Assembly: GCA_022072045.1 (NCBI GenBank)
Contig: JAJVIL010000011.1
Location: forward strand, 1-49,917
Length of the DNA: 49,917 nucleotides
DNA from: Burkholderiaceae bacterium
GTDB lineage: Bacteria > Pseudomonadota > Gammaproteobacteria > Burkholderiales > Burkholderiaceae_C
Reading direction: 5' to 3'
Shown here: piece after piece, positions 18,966 to 28,009 of the stretch
How the letters are laid out: each line of letters starts with the position of its first letter
How positions within the stretch are numbered: position 1 is the first letter of the stretch
Made by a program: the position numbers and the translations under genes
Notes under the pieces: generated by a model
What the model saw: only the letters and a program-made list of their open reading frames with translations
Databases searched by the model: none
What the model was told of the DNA's origin: nothing

Positions 18966-19558
18966 GTGGGGTCCTGTTCTCCCAGCAATTGAAGATCGAT
19001 GGCGTCGCATAGGCAATGCAGGATCAGCATCTGCATCTCCATCACGCGCGCGCCACGCTCATGCGCAACGCTGATCGCTGCGTCGGTCTCGCCGAGCGCG
19101 TCGCGCAGCGTGGCGCTACCGGCTCCCAGCAGCGCGATCACGGCCATGTCGCTGGCGTGCGCAGCCTGCAGGGCAGCGAGCGCCGCCTCGTGATCGCCAT
19201 CGGCATCGAGCAGGAGCAGCAGATCACCGGGCGAGCCGAGCGTCGTCACCTGCCGGGCCAGCATCGCCGCCGCACCGCCGGCGCTCGACAGATGGCTCGA
19301 CACCACCGTGTCGCCGCCCAGCACCATCACCGCCAGGCCCGGCCGTTCGCGCTCGAAGCGCCCCATCAACAGCGCCGCGCCCAGCGACGCCAGCGCGGCG
19401 GCGGCTCCGACCCCGCACACCAGCAGCTTGCCGCCTGCGGTGAGCACGCTCACGATGGCCTGCGAGGCCTCGGCGATCGGGCGTGACAACGACTCTGCCG
19501 ATCGGTACTTCAGGTCCGCCGCATCGAAGAACTGCTGCTGGATGCGCTGCTCGAGCAT
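18962..19558 (-). CDS. SIS-domain protein (DiaA/GmhA-like)
   Basis: 198 residues of the sugar isomerase (SIS) fold. Visible: SLSRPIAEASQAIVSVLTAGGKLLVCGVGAAAALA (helix plus Gly-rich loop), SSAGGAAAMLARQVTTLG, GDLLLLLDADG, and the C-terminal MEMQMLILHCLCDAID. The genomic order yraN-diaA-dolP favours DiaA, which binds DnaA and promotes replication initiation, over the heptose isomerase GmhA. Some active-site residues of true isomerases appear not to be kept (CGVGAAA in place of CGNGGSA). It overlaps the downstream lipoprotein gene by 4 bases. Confidence 0.88.
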   Translation of the reverse strand: MLEQRIQQQFFDAADLKYRSAESLSRPIAEASQAIVSVLTAGGKLLVCGVGAAAALASLGAALLMGRFERERPGLAVMVLGGDTVVSSHLSSAGGAAAMLARQVTTLGSPGDLLLLLDADGDHEAALAALQAAHASDMAVIALLGAGSATLRDALGETDAAISVAHERGARVMEMQMLILHCLCDAIDLQLLGEQDPT

Positions 19559-19642
19559 GGGCGCCGATCATATGTCAGCCACTTGCCGCGACACCGAGAG
19601 CCTCGTCGCGATCCGCCGAATCGGGGTCGCGGCGGGTCGGGG

Positions 19643-20014
19643 TCAGGCGTCGAACGCCGCACGCACCCATTGCACGTGCGTGCCTTCTATGGCGACGACG
19701 TCGAAGCGGCAGGGCGGTGTGAACGCCAGGCCCGCGAGGTAGTGGCGTGCCGCCAGCACGATGCGCTGCCGTTTGTGCGCGCTGATGCTCGCCAGCGCAC
19801 CGCCGAAGACGGTCGTCGCACGCGAGCGCACCTCGACGAACACGACGGTGCCATCGCGCTCGCGCACGATGAGGTCGATCTCGCCGCCGCGCGCGCGTGG
19901 CCCGCGGGCCACCCGATAATTGCGACACACCAAGGCCAGGCCTTGGCGCTGCAGATGCTGCAATGCCAGCGCCTCGGCACGGTCGCCCTTCGCCTTCGGC
20001 GTTGTTGCTGTCAA
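19643..20014 (-). CDS. yraN: YraN-family (UPF0102) putative nuclease
   Basis: 123 residues with the Holliday-junction-resolvase-like fold: KGDRAEALALQHLQRQGL, CRNYR, then the PD-(D/E)XK-like core GGEIDLIVRERDGTVVFVEVRSR, and KRQRIVLAARHYL. The start is TTG at 20014, decided by a strong AAGGAGG a few bases upstream (complement of about 20019-20026) and by the family N-terminus. Only 9 bases separate it from the proposed rsmI start on the other strand. In E. coli lpoA sits between these two genes; here it is absent. Confidence 0.9.
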   Translation of the reverse strand: MTATTPKAKGDRAEALALQHLQRQGLALVCRNYRVARGPRARGGEIDLIVRERDGTVVFVEVRSRATTVFGGALASISAHKRQRIVLAARHYLAGLAFTPPCRFDVVAIEGTHVQWVRAAFDA

Positions 20015-20023
20015 CCGCCCTCC

Positions 20024-20935
20024 TTGAACCTCGACACATCACTATGCCGACAAGCCGCGGCGGCTGCAGCCGGTGGCCAGCACTACCCTGCGCCGGCGCT
20101 GTACATCGTGGCCACGCCGATCGGCAACCTGGCCGACCTCGGCCTGCGCGCGCTGCACGTGCTGGCGCTCGCCGACCTGGTGGCCTGCGAGGATAGCCGC
20201 GTCACGCAGCGCTTGCTGCGCCACTTCGGGCTCGACAAGCCCTTGCTTGCGCTGCATCGGCACAACGAGCGCGAGGCCGCTGCCGCCGTGCTGCAACGCC
20301 TGGCCGACGGGGCCCGGGTGGCGTACGCGAGCGACGCCGGAACACCCGGTGTGTCGGACCCGGGCGCGGCCTTGGTTGACGCTGCGGTGTCGCAGGGCTT
20401 TCGTGTCGTGCCGATCCCCGGCCCGAGCAGCGTGGTGACCGCGCTCAGCGTCGCAGGCGATACGGGCAGCCCGCGCTTCCGGTTCTGCGGGTTCGCGCCG
20501 CACAGCGGGCAGGAGCGGCAGCGAATGCTGCGCGACGCGTGCGCGGACGCCTGTGCGCAGGTGTGGCTCGAGGCGCCGCATCGCATCGCCTCGCTGGCCG
20601 CGATCTGGACGGCGCACGCCGGAGCCCGGCGCGTGACCGTGTGCCGCGAGCTGACCAAGCAGTTCGAGTCCGTGGCAACGCTGCCGGCCAGCGAACTGAG
20701 CGCGTGGCTGGCTGTCGATCCGAAGCGCACGCGCGGCGAGTTCGTGCTCGTGCTGCATGCCACTGCCGACGCCGCAGCCGCCGACACGGACGCAACGGGT
20801 CAACGCGTGCTCGACCTGCTGCTGACCGAACTGCCGTTGAAACAGGCCGTGTCGCTGGCGGCTCGCATCAGCGGCGCCTCGCGCAACGCGCTGTACGAGA
20901 GCGCGCTGCAGCGCCGCGAGGACAGCGCGCGCTGA
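20024..20935 (+). CDS. rsmI: 16S rRNA 2'-O-ribose methyltransferase RsmI
   Basis: About 303 residues; methylates the 2'-O of C1402 in 16S rRNA. Family motifs: LYIVATPIGNLADLGLRAL, ACEDSRVTQRLL, YASDAGTPGVSDPGA, VVPIPGPSSVVTAL, GFAPHSGQE, and APHRIA. The start is uncertain. The only in-frame initiator near the expected N-terminus is TTG at 20024, which lacks an obvious ribosome site; the nearby ATG at 20044 is in another frame. A leaderless or weakly initiated message, or a sequence error, are alternatives. Divergent from yraN. Confidence 0.93.
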   Translation: MNLDTSLCRQAAAAAAGGQHYPAPALYIVATPIGNLADLGLRALHVLALADLVACEDSRVTQRLLRHFGLDKPLLALHRHNEREAAAAVLQRLADGARVAYASDAGTPGVSDPGAALVDAAVSQGFRVVPIPGPSSVVTALSVAGDTGSPRFRFCGFAPHSGQERQRMLRDACADACAQVWLEAPHRIASLAAIWTAHAGARRVTVCRELTKQFESVATLPASELSAWLAVDPKRTRGEFVLVLHATADAAAADTDATGQRVLDLLLTELPLKQAVSLAARISGASRNALYESALQRREDSAR

Positions 20936-20956
20936 CGCGCGGCGCGAGGCTGCGGA

Positions 20957-21310
20957 TCATGACGCCGGCACGCTCGCGCCGCGACTTTGCGCGTCGTGCT
21001 TCTGGCGCTTGATGTCGCGGCTGGCGCGGTTCTGCGCGTGGTGCACGCGCCGGCGCTCCTTGGCGGTCACCACGCCATCGGCCTTGGCCTTGTCTTCGGC
21101 GCGGTTGATCGCGTTCTGCTCGCGCTCGAGGCGGCGCGTTTCGCGCTTGGTGAGCTGGCCCGACGCGACGCCTTGGTCGATTCGCTTCTCCTGGTTGGCC
21201 TGACGCTGGTCGATGCCGGGGGTCGCCGCCGCGCCGGACTGCGCATACGCGACAGCCGATGCGACAGTCAGGGACAGCGCAGCCAGAATGGGCTTGAGGG
21301 GAGTGTGCAT
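20957..21310 (-). CDS. Small secreted basic protein, unknown function
   Basis: 117 residues. A clear signal peptide (MHTPLKPILAALSLTVASAVAYAQ) predicts export to the periplasm. The mature part is very rich in Arg, Gln and Lys and shows two imperfect copies of one helical unit: GVASGQLTKRETRRLEREQ and KADGVVTAKERRRVHHAQN, each with a turn containing G-x-[LV]-T followed by an amphipathic basic helix, like degenerate EF-hand units. Similar short secreted proteins are familiar in Burkholderiales, but no function is known to me. Divergent from tldD, convergent with rsmI. Confidence 0.8.
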   Translation of the reverse strand: MHTPLKPILAALSLTVASAVAYAQSGAAATPGIDQRQANQEKRIDQGVASGQLTKRETRRLEREQNAINRAEDKAKADGVVTAKERRRVHHAQNRASRDIKRQKHDAQSRGASVPAS

Positions 21311-21451
21311 GGGGTTCCTCGAAGTTCGTGTTGAGTACGCGATCGGGCGGACCGCCCCGGCACAACGCCGGAGAAAACGACGCCGTGCACGAGGCGGCGG
21401 TAAAGCTTTGCAAACCGTGCGCGTATGCGTCGTGCTCCCTACAATGCCACG

Positions 21452-22918
21452 ATGATCTCGCGCGAACCCACCATCGAGCGCCTGGCGACGGCTCGCCGCC
21501 TGCTGCTCGAACCCGCTTGCCTCGACGAGGCCGCGCTGCAGGAGGCGCTGTCGTGCATCGGCGGCCACCGGGTCGACGATTGCGATCTGTATTTCCAGAT
21601 CACCCGGCACGAGGGCTGGAGCCTGGAAGAGGGCATCGTCAAGAGCGGCAGCTTCGGCATCGACCAGGGTGTCGGCGTGCGCGCGGTGGCCGGCGAGAAG
21701 ACGGCGTTCGCGTACTCTGACGACATCTCTCGCGCGGCGCTGCTCGACGCGGCGCGCACCGTGCGCAGCATCGCGGCAGCCGGGCAGAGCAAGCAGGTCC
21801 GGGTCGGCGCCGCGACGTCCCAGGTGGCGGCCAGCCATGCGCTGTATTCGGCAATCGACCCCATCGCCACCCTCGACAGCACGCAGAAGGTCGCGCTGCT
21901 CGAGCGCGTGGAGCGCCTGGCGCGCGCGCGCGACCCGCGCATCGTGCAGGTGATGGCCAGCCTGGCAGCCGAGTACGACGTGATATTCGTCGCCCGCGCC
22001 GATGGCACGCGCGCCGCCGACGTGCGGCCACTGGTCCGCGTGTCGATCACCGTGATCGCCGAATCCAACGGCCGGCGCGAGATCGGCAGCGGCGGCGGTG
22101 GCGGCCGCTTCGGGCTCGGCTACTTCCAGGACGACGTGCTGGCTCGCTATGCCGACCAGGCCGTCAATGCCGCGCTGACCAACCTCGAGTCGCGGCCCGC
22201 GCCGGCAGGCGAGATGAGCGTCGTCCTCGGGCCGGGATGGCCGGGTGTGCTGCTGCACGAGGCCGTGGGTCACGGCCTGGAGGGTGATTTCAACCGCAAA
22301 GGGTCGTCTGCATTCTCGGGCCGTGTCGGGCAGCGTGTGGGGGCCAAGGGCGTGACGGTGCTCGACGACGGCACGCTGCCCGACCGTCGCGGCTCGCTCA
22401 ACGTCGACGACGAAGGCCACGCGTCGCAGCGCAACGTGCTGATCGAAGACGGCATCTTGCGCGGCTATCTGCAGGACGCGCTCAATGCGCGCCTGATGAA
22501 GGTCAAGCCCACCGGCAACGGCCGTCGCGAAAGCTACGCGCACGTGCCGATGCCGCGCATGACCAACACCTACATGCTCGGCGGCGACAGGTCGAAGGAA
22601 GAGATCGTCGCCAGTCTCGAACGCGGGCTGTACGCCACCAATTTCGGCGGCGGCCAGGTCGACATCACCAGTGGCAAGTTCGTGTTCTCGGCGAGCGAGG
22701 CGTTCTGGGTCGAGAAGGGCCGCATCCAGTACCCAGTCAAGGGCGCGACGCTGATCGGCAACGGCCCCGACGCGCTGACAAGGGTCAGCATGATCGGCAA
22801 CGACCTGTCGCTCGATACAGGCGTCGGCGTCTGCGGCAAGGACGGCCAAAGCGTGCCAGTGGGTGTGGGACAGCCGACGCTGCGCATCGACCGTCTCACG
22901 GTCGGGGGCACCGGCTGA
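21452..22918 (+). CDS. tldD: Metalloprotease TldD
   Basis: 488 residues; with TldE forms a zinc protease heterodimer that degrades unfolded or leader-type peptides (microcin B17 maturation, CcdA turnover). The zinc site HEAVGH lies at residues 269-274 within LLHEAVGHGLEGDFNRKG. Other conserved parts: DLYFQITRHEGWSLEEGIVK at the N-terminus and RMTNTYMLGGD later. tldE (pmbA) is not in the window. No Shine-Dalgarno precedes the ATG, and TACAAT at 21440-21445 would start the transcript almost exactly at the ATG, so the message could be leaderless. Confidence 0.95.
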   Translation: MISREPTIERLATARRLLLEPACLDEAALQEALSCIGGHRVDDCDLYFQITRHEGWSLEEGIVKSGSFGIDQGVGVRAVAGEKTAFAYSDDISRAALLDAARTVRSIAAAGQSKQVRVGAATSQVAASHALYSAIDPIATLDSTQKVALLERVERLARARDPRIVQVMASLAAEYDVIFVARADGTRAADVRPLVRVSITVIAESNGRREIGSGGGGGRFGLGYFQDDVLARYADQAVNAALTNLESRPAPAGEMSVVLGPGWPGVLLHEAVGHGLEGDFNRKGSSAFSGRVGQRVGAKGVTVLDDGTLPDRRGSLNVDDEGHASQRNVLIEDGILRGYLQDALNARLMKVKPTGNGRRESYAHVPMPRMTNTYMLGGDRSKEEIVASLERGLYATNFGGGQVDITSGKFVFSASEAFWVEKGRIQYPVKGATLIGNGPDALTRVSMIGNDLSLDTGVGVCGKDGQSVPVGVGQPTLRIDRLTVGGTG

Positions 22919-23007
22919 AGCCGGTGCTCCTTGCGGAAGATCGCGCCGGTCCGCCGGCTCGACCAGCCTGCGAGCGCACGCTGCCGAACGTGCTAGAGTG
23001 CGAGCCA

Positions 23008-23085
23008 ATGAGTAGCGCGCCGTTCTCCTTTGCGTACTTTTGGTTCTTGCCCCGACCCGGCGGCTGGATGAACGTGCGCACCTGA
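23008..23085 (+). CDS. Aromatic-rich leader peptide of the DAHP synthase gene
   Basis: A 25-codon reading frame (ATG 23008, TGA 23083-23085) containing the run PFSFAYFWFL (residues 5-14) and one further Trp: four Phe, one Tyr and two Trp in 25 residues. It lies directly before a GC-rich hairpin with a T-run and then the DAHP synthase gene. This is the standard architecture of ribosome-mediated attenuation: shortage of charged Phe, Tyr or Trp tRNA stalls the ribosome at codons 23023-23046 and prevents the terminator. Its ribosome site is weak (GAG-rich stretch just upstream). The translated product itself presumably has no function. Confidence 0.85.
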   Translation: MSSAPFSFAYFWFLPRPGGWMNVRT

Positions 23086-23114
23086 GAACGACGCGAACCA
23101 GACCAAACCGCCGG
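23057..23114 (+). promoter_or_regulatory. Proposed antiterminator pairing
   Basis: CCGGCGG at 23057-23063, inside the leader reading frame just after the aromatic codons, is complementary to CCGCCGG at 23108-23114, which is the left arm of the terminator. A ribosome stalled on the aromatic codons would leave 23057-23063 free to take that arm. A ribosome reaching the stop codon would cover it and let the terminator form. Confidence 0.6.
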
Positions 23115-23132
23115 CAGCCCCGGCGGTTTTTT
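23105..23132 (+). terminator. Rho-independent terminator (attenuator)
   Basis: Perfect 10-bp stem AAACCGCCGG (23105-23114) with CCGGCGGTTT (23120-23129), 5-base loop, then a run of six T (23127-23132). It stands between the leader peptide and the DAHP synthase ATG, so it is a conditional terminator rather than the end of tldD transcription. Confidence 0.88.
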
Positions 23133-23178
23133 GTTGCCCACCCAGCCCCCCACGCCTCGCCAGCCAGGAACGACTTCC

Positions 23179-24309
<1,131 letters not shown>

Positions 24310-24327
24310 TGGCGCCGATCCGGGGCT

Positions 24328-24903
24328 TCAGGGCCCGTCGCGTTCGAGCTTGCGACTGCGCCAATAGACGTCGCCGCCGCCGAGGCCATCGAGGTTGGCG
24401 CGATTGAGCGTGCGGGCGAGCACGAACAGCAGATCGCTCAGCCGGTTGAGGTACTGGCGCGGAGCAGCGTTGACCGGGTCGGTCTCGCTGAGCGCGACCA
24501 GGCTGCGCTCGGCGCGCCGCGCCACGGTGCGCGCGACATGCGCGATCGCCGCGCTGCGCGTGCCTCCCGGCAAGATGAACTCGGCCAGCGGCGGCAACGC
24601 CGCGTTGTAGTGCTCGAGCGCCCGATCGAGTTCGCTCACCGCATCATCGGTCAGCAGCGCCTGGCCGGGCCACGACAGTTCGCCGCCGAGGTTGAAGAGC
24701 TGCTGCTGTACCTGCTGCAGCAGGGTGCGCACGTCGTCGGGCAGCGGCTCGCTCAGCAGTACGCCGAGCTGCGAGTTCAGTTCGTCGACATCACCCATCG
24801 CGGCGACGCGGCGATGGCTCTTGGCGACGCGCGCACCGCCGGTCAGGCCGGTGGTGCCGTCGTCACCGGTGCGGGTCGCAATCCGGGTGAGGCGCTTGCC
24901 CAT
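24328..24903 (-). CDS. PduO-type ATP:cob(I)alamin adenosyltransferase
   Basis: 191 residues; makes adenosylcobalamin from cobalamin and ATP. The canonical N-terminus MGKRLTRIATRTGDDGTTGLTGGARVAK holds the ATP-binding segment; AAMGDVDELNSQLGVLL, FILPGGT, ARTVARRAERSL and YLNRLSDLLFVLAR are the remaining PduO signatures. The start at 24903 fits the family start exactly; a longer in-frame Met upstream overlaps the divergent promoter area. No other cobalamin genes or B12-dependent mutases are in the window. Confidence 0.94.
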   Translation of the reverse strand: MGKRLTRIATRTGDDGTTGLTGGARVAKSHRRVAAMGDVDELNSQLGVLLSEPLPDDVRTLLQQVQQQLFNLGGELSWPGQALLTDDAVSELDRALEHYNAALPPLAEFILPGGTRSAAIAHVARTVARRAERSLVALSETDPVNAAPRQYLNRLSDLLFVLARTLNRANLDGLGGGDVYWRSRKLERDGP

Positions 24904-24945
24904 CTCGGCATCGTAACCGCCGGGGCACGACCCGTCGCGTCTTCC

Positions 24946-24951
24946 TACAAT
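24946..24951 (+). promoter_or_regulatory. -10 box before the FAD-linked oxidase
   Basis: TACAAT preceded by CC, the recurrent CTACAAT form, 39 bases before the ATG at 24991. No matching -35 was found at 16-18 bp. Confidence 0.35.
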
Positions 24952-24990
24952 GCGCCAGCTTCCCGGCCCGGGATTCTCGAAAGGCATGCC

Positions 24991-26409
24991 ATGAACGCGC
25001 CCGATGTCGACGTGATGGTGAAGGTGCAGCGCCGCCCGGTGCCGCCGGCCTTCCTCGACGCCCTGGCCCAGCGCTTCGGCGATCGCTGCAGCCGCGCCCG
25101 CGCGGTGCGCGAGCAGCACGGCCGCGACGAATCGCCGTTCGACGTTCCGCCGCCCGACGCCGTGGTGTTCTGCGAGAGCACGCGCGACGTCGCCGACGCG
25201 GTGAAGCTGGCCGCGCAGCATGCAGTGCCGATCATCCCGTTCGGCGTCGGCTCGTCGCTCGAAGGCCATCTGCTCGCGGTGCAAGGCGGCATCACGCTCG
25301 ATCTGCAGCGCATGAATCAGGTGCTGCGCATCAATGCCGAGGATCTGACGGTCACCGTACAGCCCGGCGTCACGCGCAAGCAGCTCAACGAGGCGGTCAA
25401 GCATCTGGGGCTGTTCTTCCCCATCGACCCCGGTGCCGACGCGTCGCTCGGCGGCATGGCCGCCACCCGCGCCTCGGGCACGAACGCCGTGCGCTACGGC
25501 ACGATGCGCGAGAACGTGCTCGCGCTCGAGGTGGTCACCGCGGCCGGCGAGGTGATCCGAACCGGCACCCGCGCCAAGAAGTCGAGCGCCGGCTACGACC
25601 TGACGCGGCTGTTCGTCGGCAGCGAGGGCACGCTCGGCGTGATCACCGAGGTTTCGCTGAAGCTCTACCCGCTGCCAGAGGCGATCTCGGCGGCGATCTG
25701 CCACTTCCCGAGCGTGGCCGCGGCGGTCGACACGACGATCGCGGTGATCCAGATGGGCGTGCCGATCGCCCGCGTCGAGCTGCTCGACGCCAACGCGGTG
25801 CGCGCGGTCAACAAGCACGACAAGCTCGCGCTGCGCGAAACGCCGATGCTGTTGATGGAGTTCCACGGTAGCGACGCCGGCGTCGCCGAGCAGGCCACCA
25901 CGGTGCAGGGCATCGCGAGCGAGCACGGCGGCGAGGCGTTTCAGTGGGCGAGCACGCCCGAGGAGCGCACGCGGCTGTGGACGGCGCGCCACCGCGCCTA
26001 CTTCGCGGGCATGGCGGCCAACCCCGGCTGCCGCACGGTCACCACCGACGCCTGCGTGCCGATCTCGCGGCTGGCCGAGGCGATCGGCGAGTCGGTGCGC
26101 GAGGCCGAGGCGTCGGGCCTGCCGTACTACATCGTCGGCCATGTCGGCGACGGCAACTACCACGTCGCCTATTTGATCGACCCAAAGAACGGCGCCCAGT
26201 TCGACACCGCCGAGAGGCTCAACCTGCGCCTGGTGCAGCGCGCGCTGCGGCTGGAAGGCACCTGCACCGGCGAGCACGGCGTGGGGCTGCACAAGCAGGG
26301 CTTCCTGGTCGACGAGACCGGCGAGGGCGGCGTCGAGATGATGCGCACGGTCAAGCGCGCACTCGACCCGAAGAACATCCTGAACCCGGGCAAGATCTTC
26401 GCTCTCTGA
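24991..26409 (+). CDS. FAD-linked oxidase (D-lactate/glycolate dehydrogenase type)
   Basis: 472 residues of the FAD_binding_4 / FAD-oxidase_C family, like GlcD and D-lactate dehydrogenase (cytochrome). FAD-binding segments: IIPFGVGSSLEGH, PGVTRKQLNEAVKHLGLFFPIDPGADASLGGMAATRASG (conserved across the span), GYDLTRLFVGSEGTLGVITE. C-terminal catalytic features: HVGDGNYH, CTGEHGVG, and the closing KRALDPKNILNPGKIF. No glcE/glcF partners are adjacent, so a stand-alone D-lactate dehydrogenase feeding electrons to the quinone pool is most likely. Convergent with spoVR. Confidence 0.92.
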   Translation: MNAPDVDVMVKVQRRPVPPAFLDALAQRFGDRCSRARAVREQHGRDESPFDVPPPDAVVFCESTRDVADAVKLAAQHAVPIIPFGVGSSLEGHLLAVQGGITLDLQRMNQVLRINAEDLTVTVQPGVTRKQLNEAVKHLGLFFPIDPGADASLGGMAATRASGTNAVRYGTMRENVLALEVVTAAGEVIRTGTRAKKSSAGYDLTRLFVGSEGTLGVITEVSLKLYPLPEAISAAICHFPSVAAAVDTTIAVIQMGVPIARVELLDANAVRAVNKHDKLALRETPMLLMEFHGSDAGVAEQATTVQGIASEHGGEAFQWASTPEERTRLWTARHRAYFAGMAANPGCRTVTTDACVPISRLAEAIGESVREAEASGLPYYIVGHVGDGNYHVAYLIDPKNGAQFDTAERLNLRLVQRALRLEGTCTGEHGVGLHKQGFLVDETGEGGVEMMRTVKRALDPKNILNPGKIFAL

Positions 26410-26437
26410 GGCGCCGGCGGCCCGCGGCGCGGCCGGC

Positions 26438-28009
26438 TCAGTCGGGCTGCTCGGGCGCGGCCACCGACCAGGTGCCGGTCACCTCGCTGGCGGCATTGAC
26501 GCTCTCGAGCTGCACGCCGAACCCCCACAGCCGTGCGACGTGCTTGAGCACCTCCTGCGCACTGTCGGCCAGCGGCCGGTCGTTGTGCTGGTAATGGCGC
26601 AGGGTCAGCGAGCGATCGCCTCGCAAGTTGACGTTCCACACCTGGATGTTGGGTTCGCGCGATCCGAGGTCGTACTGGCGCGACAGTGCCTCGCGCACGC
26701 GCCGGTAACCCGTGGGGTCGTGGATCGCGGCGACTTCGAGCTCGCTTTCCTTCTCGTCGTCGACGATCGTGAACAGGCGGAACTCGCGCATCATCTTCGG
26801 GCTCAAGTACTGGCCGATGAAGCTCTCGTCCTTGTAGTTGCGCATCGCGTGGTCGAGCGTCGGCACCCAGTCGGCGCCGGCGATTTCGGGAAACCACTGC
26901 CGGTCTTCGTCGGTGGGCGTCTGGCAGATGCGCTTGAGATCGTTGTACATCGCGAACCCGAGCGCGTACGGATTGATGCCGCTGTAGGCAGGGTGTCCGA
27001 CCGGCGGCTGGTAGATCACGTTGGTGTGCGACTTCAACCACTCCATCATCACGCCGTCGGTGAGGTAGCCGTCGTCGTACATCTGATTGAGGATGTGGTA
27101 GTGCCAGAAGGTGGCCCAGCCTTCGTTCATCAACTGGCTCTGGCGCTGCGGGTAGAAGTACTGCGCCACCTTGCGCACGATGCGCACGATCTCGCGCTGC
27201 CAGGGTTCGAGCAAGGGCGCGTTCTTCTCGATGAAGTACAGCAGGTTCTCCTGCGGCTCCTCGGGGAAGCGGCGGCTCTCGGCGGCATCGCCGCCCTTGC
27301 CCGCGCGCTTGGGCAACGTGCGCCACAGATCGTTGACCTGTCTCTGCGCATAGGCCTCGCGCTCCTTGCGCTCGCGAAGCTCCTGCGCCAGCGACTTGCG
27401 GCTCGGCCGCCGGTAGCGGTCGACGCCGTGGTTGGCCAGTGCGTGGCAGGAGTCGAGGAACAACTCGACCTCGTCGAGCCCGTGGCGCTCCTCGCACTCG
27501 GCGACATAGTTCTTGGCGTAGACGAGATAGTCGATGATCGACGACGCGTCGGTCCACATGCGGAACAGGTAGTTGCCCTTGAAGAAGCTGTTGTGGCCGT
27601 ACGCCGCATGCGCGATGACCAGCGCCTGCATGGCCATCGTGTTCTCCTCCATCAGGTAGGCGATGCAGGGGTTGGAGTTGATGACGATCTCGTAGGCCAG
27701 GCCCATGTGGCCGCGGCGGTAGTTCTTCTCGGTGGCAATGAACTCCTTGCCGTAGCTCCAGTGGCGGTAGTTCACCGGCATGCCGACGCTGGCGTAGGCG
27801 TCCATCATCTGCTCGGCGGTGATGACCTCGAGCTGATTCGGGTAGGTGTCGAGCCCGAAGCGCTGCGCGGTGCGCCTGATGACCGCGTGGTACTGATCGA
27901 TCAGCTCGAACGACCAATCGCTGGGGTCGGGCAGCGGCTCGGTCGCCCGGCTGGCCGGCAGCGGACCGCGCGTCGGTCTGGCGTGGCTCATCGCGGTCAC
28001 CTGGCTCAT
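26438..28009 (-). CDS. spoVR: SpoVR/YcgB family protein
   Basis: 523 residues; the family is conserved with PrkA and YeaH and is needed for spore cortex formation in Bacillus, while in non-sporulating proteobacteria it serves stationary-phase and stress physiology with unknown biochemistry. Recognisable parts: YHAVIRRTAQRFGLDTYPNQ, MPVNYRHWSYGKEF, NSNPCIAYLMEENTM, and MNEGWATFWHYHILN, all typical. Third and last gene of the prkA-yeaH-spoVR operon; its start overlaps the yeaH stop by ATGA (28006-28009). The function of the trio is thought to be downstream of the PrkA kinase. Confidence 0.96.
   Translation of the reverse strand: MSQVTAMSHARPTRGPLPASRATEPLPDPSDWSFELIDQYHAVIRRTAQRFGLDTYPNQLEVITAEQMMDAYASVGMPVNYRHWSYGKEFIATEKNYRRGHMGLAYEIVINSNPCIAYLMEENTMAMQALVIAHAAYGHNSFFKGNYLFRMWTDASSIIDYLVYAKNYVAECEERHGLDEVELFLDSCHALANHGVDRYRRPSRKSLAQELRERKEREAYAQRQVNDLWRTLPKRAGKGGDAAESRRFPEEPQENLLYFIEKNAPLLEPWQREIVRIVRKVAQYFYPQRQSQLMNEGWATFWHYHILNQMYDDGYLTDGVMMEWLKSHTNVIYQPPVGHPAYSGINPYALGFAMYNDLKRICQTPTDEDRQWFPEIAGADWVPTLDHAMRNYKDESFIGQYLSPKMMREFRLFTIVDDEKESELEVAAIHDPTGYRRVREALSRQYDLGSREPNIQVWNVNLRGDRSLTLRHYQHNDRPLADSAQEVLKHVARLWGFGVQLESVNAASEVTGTWSVAAPEQPD

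Noticed and set aside
20044-20196. ATG at 20044 as the start of rsmI
   Set aside because: It is not in the rsmI frame; it would need a frameshift that cannot be proven from the sequence alone.
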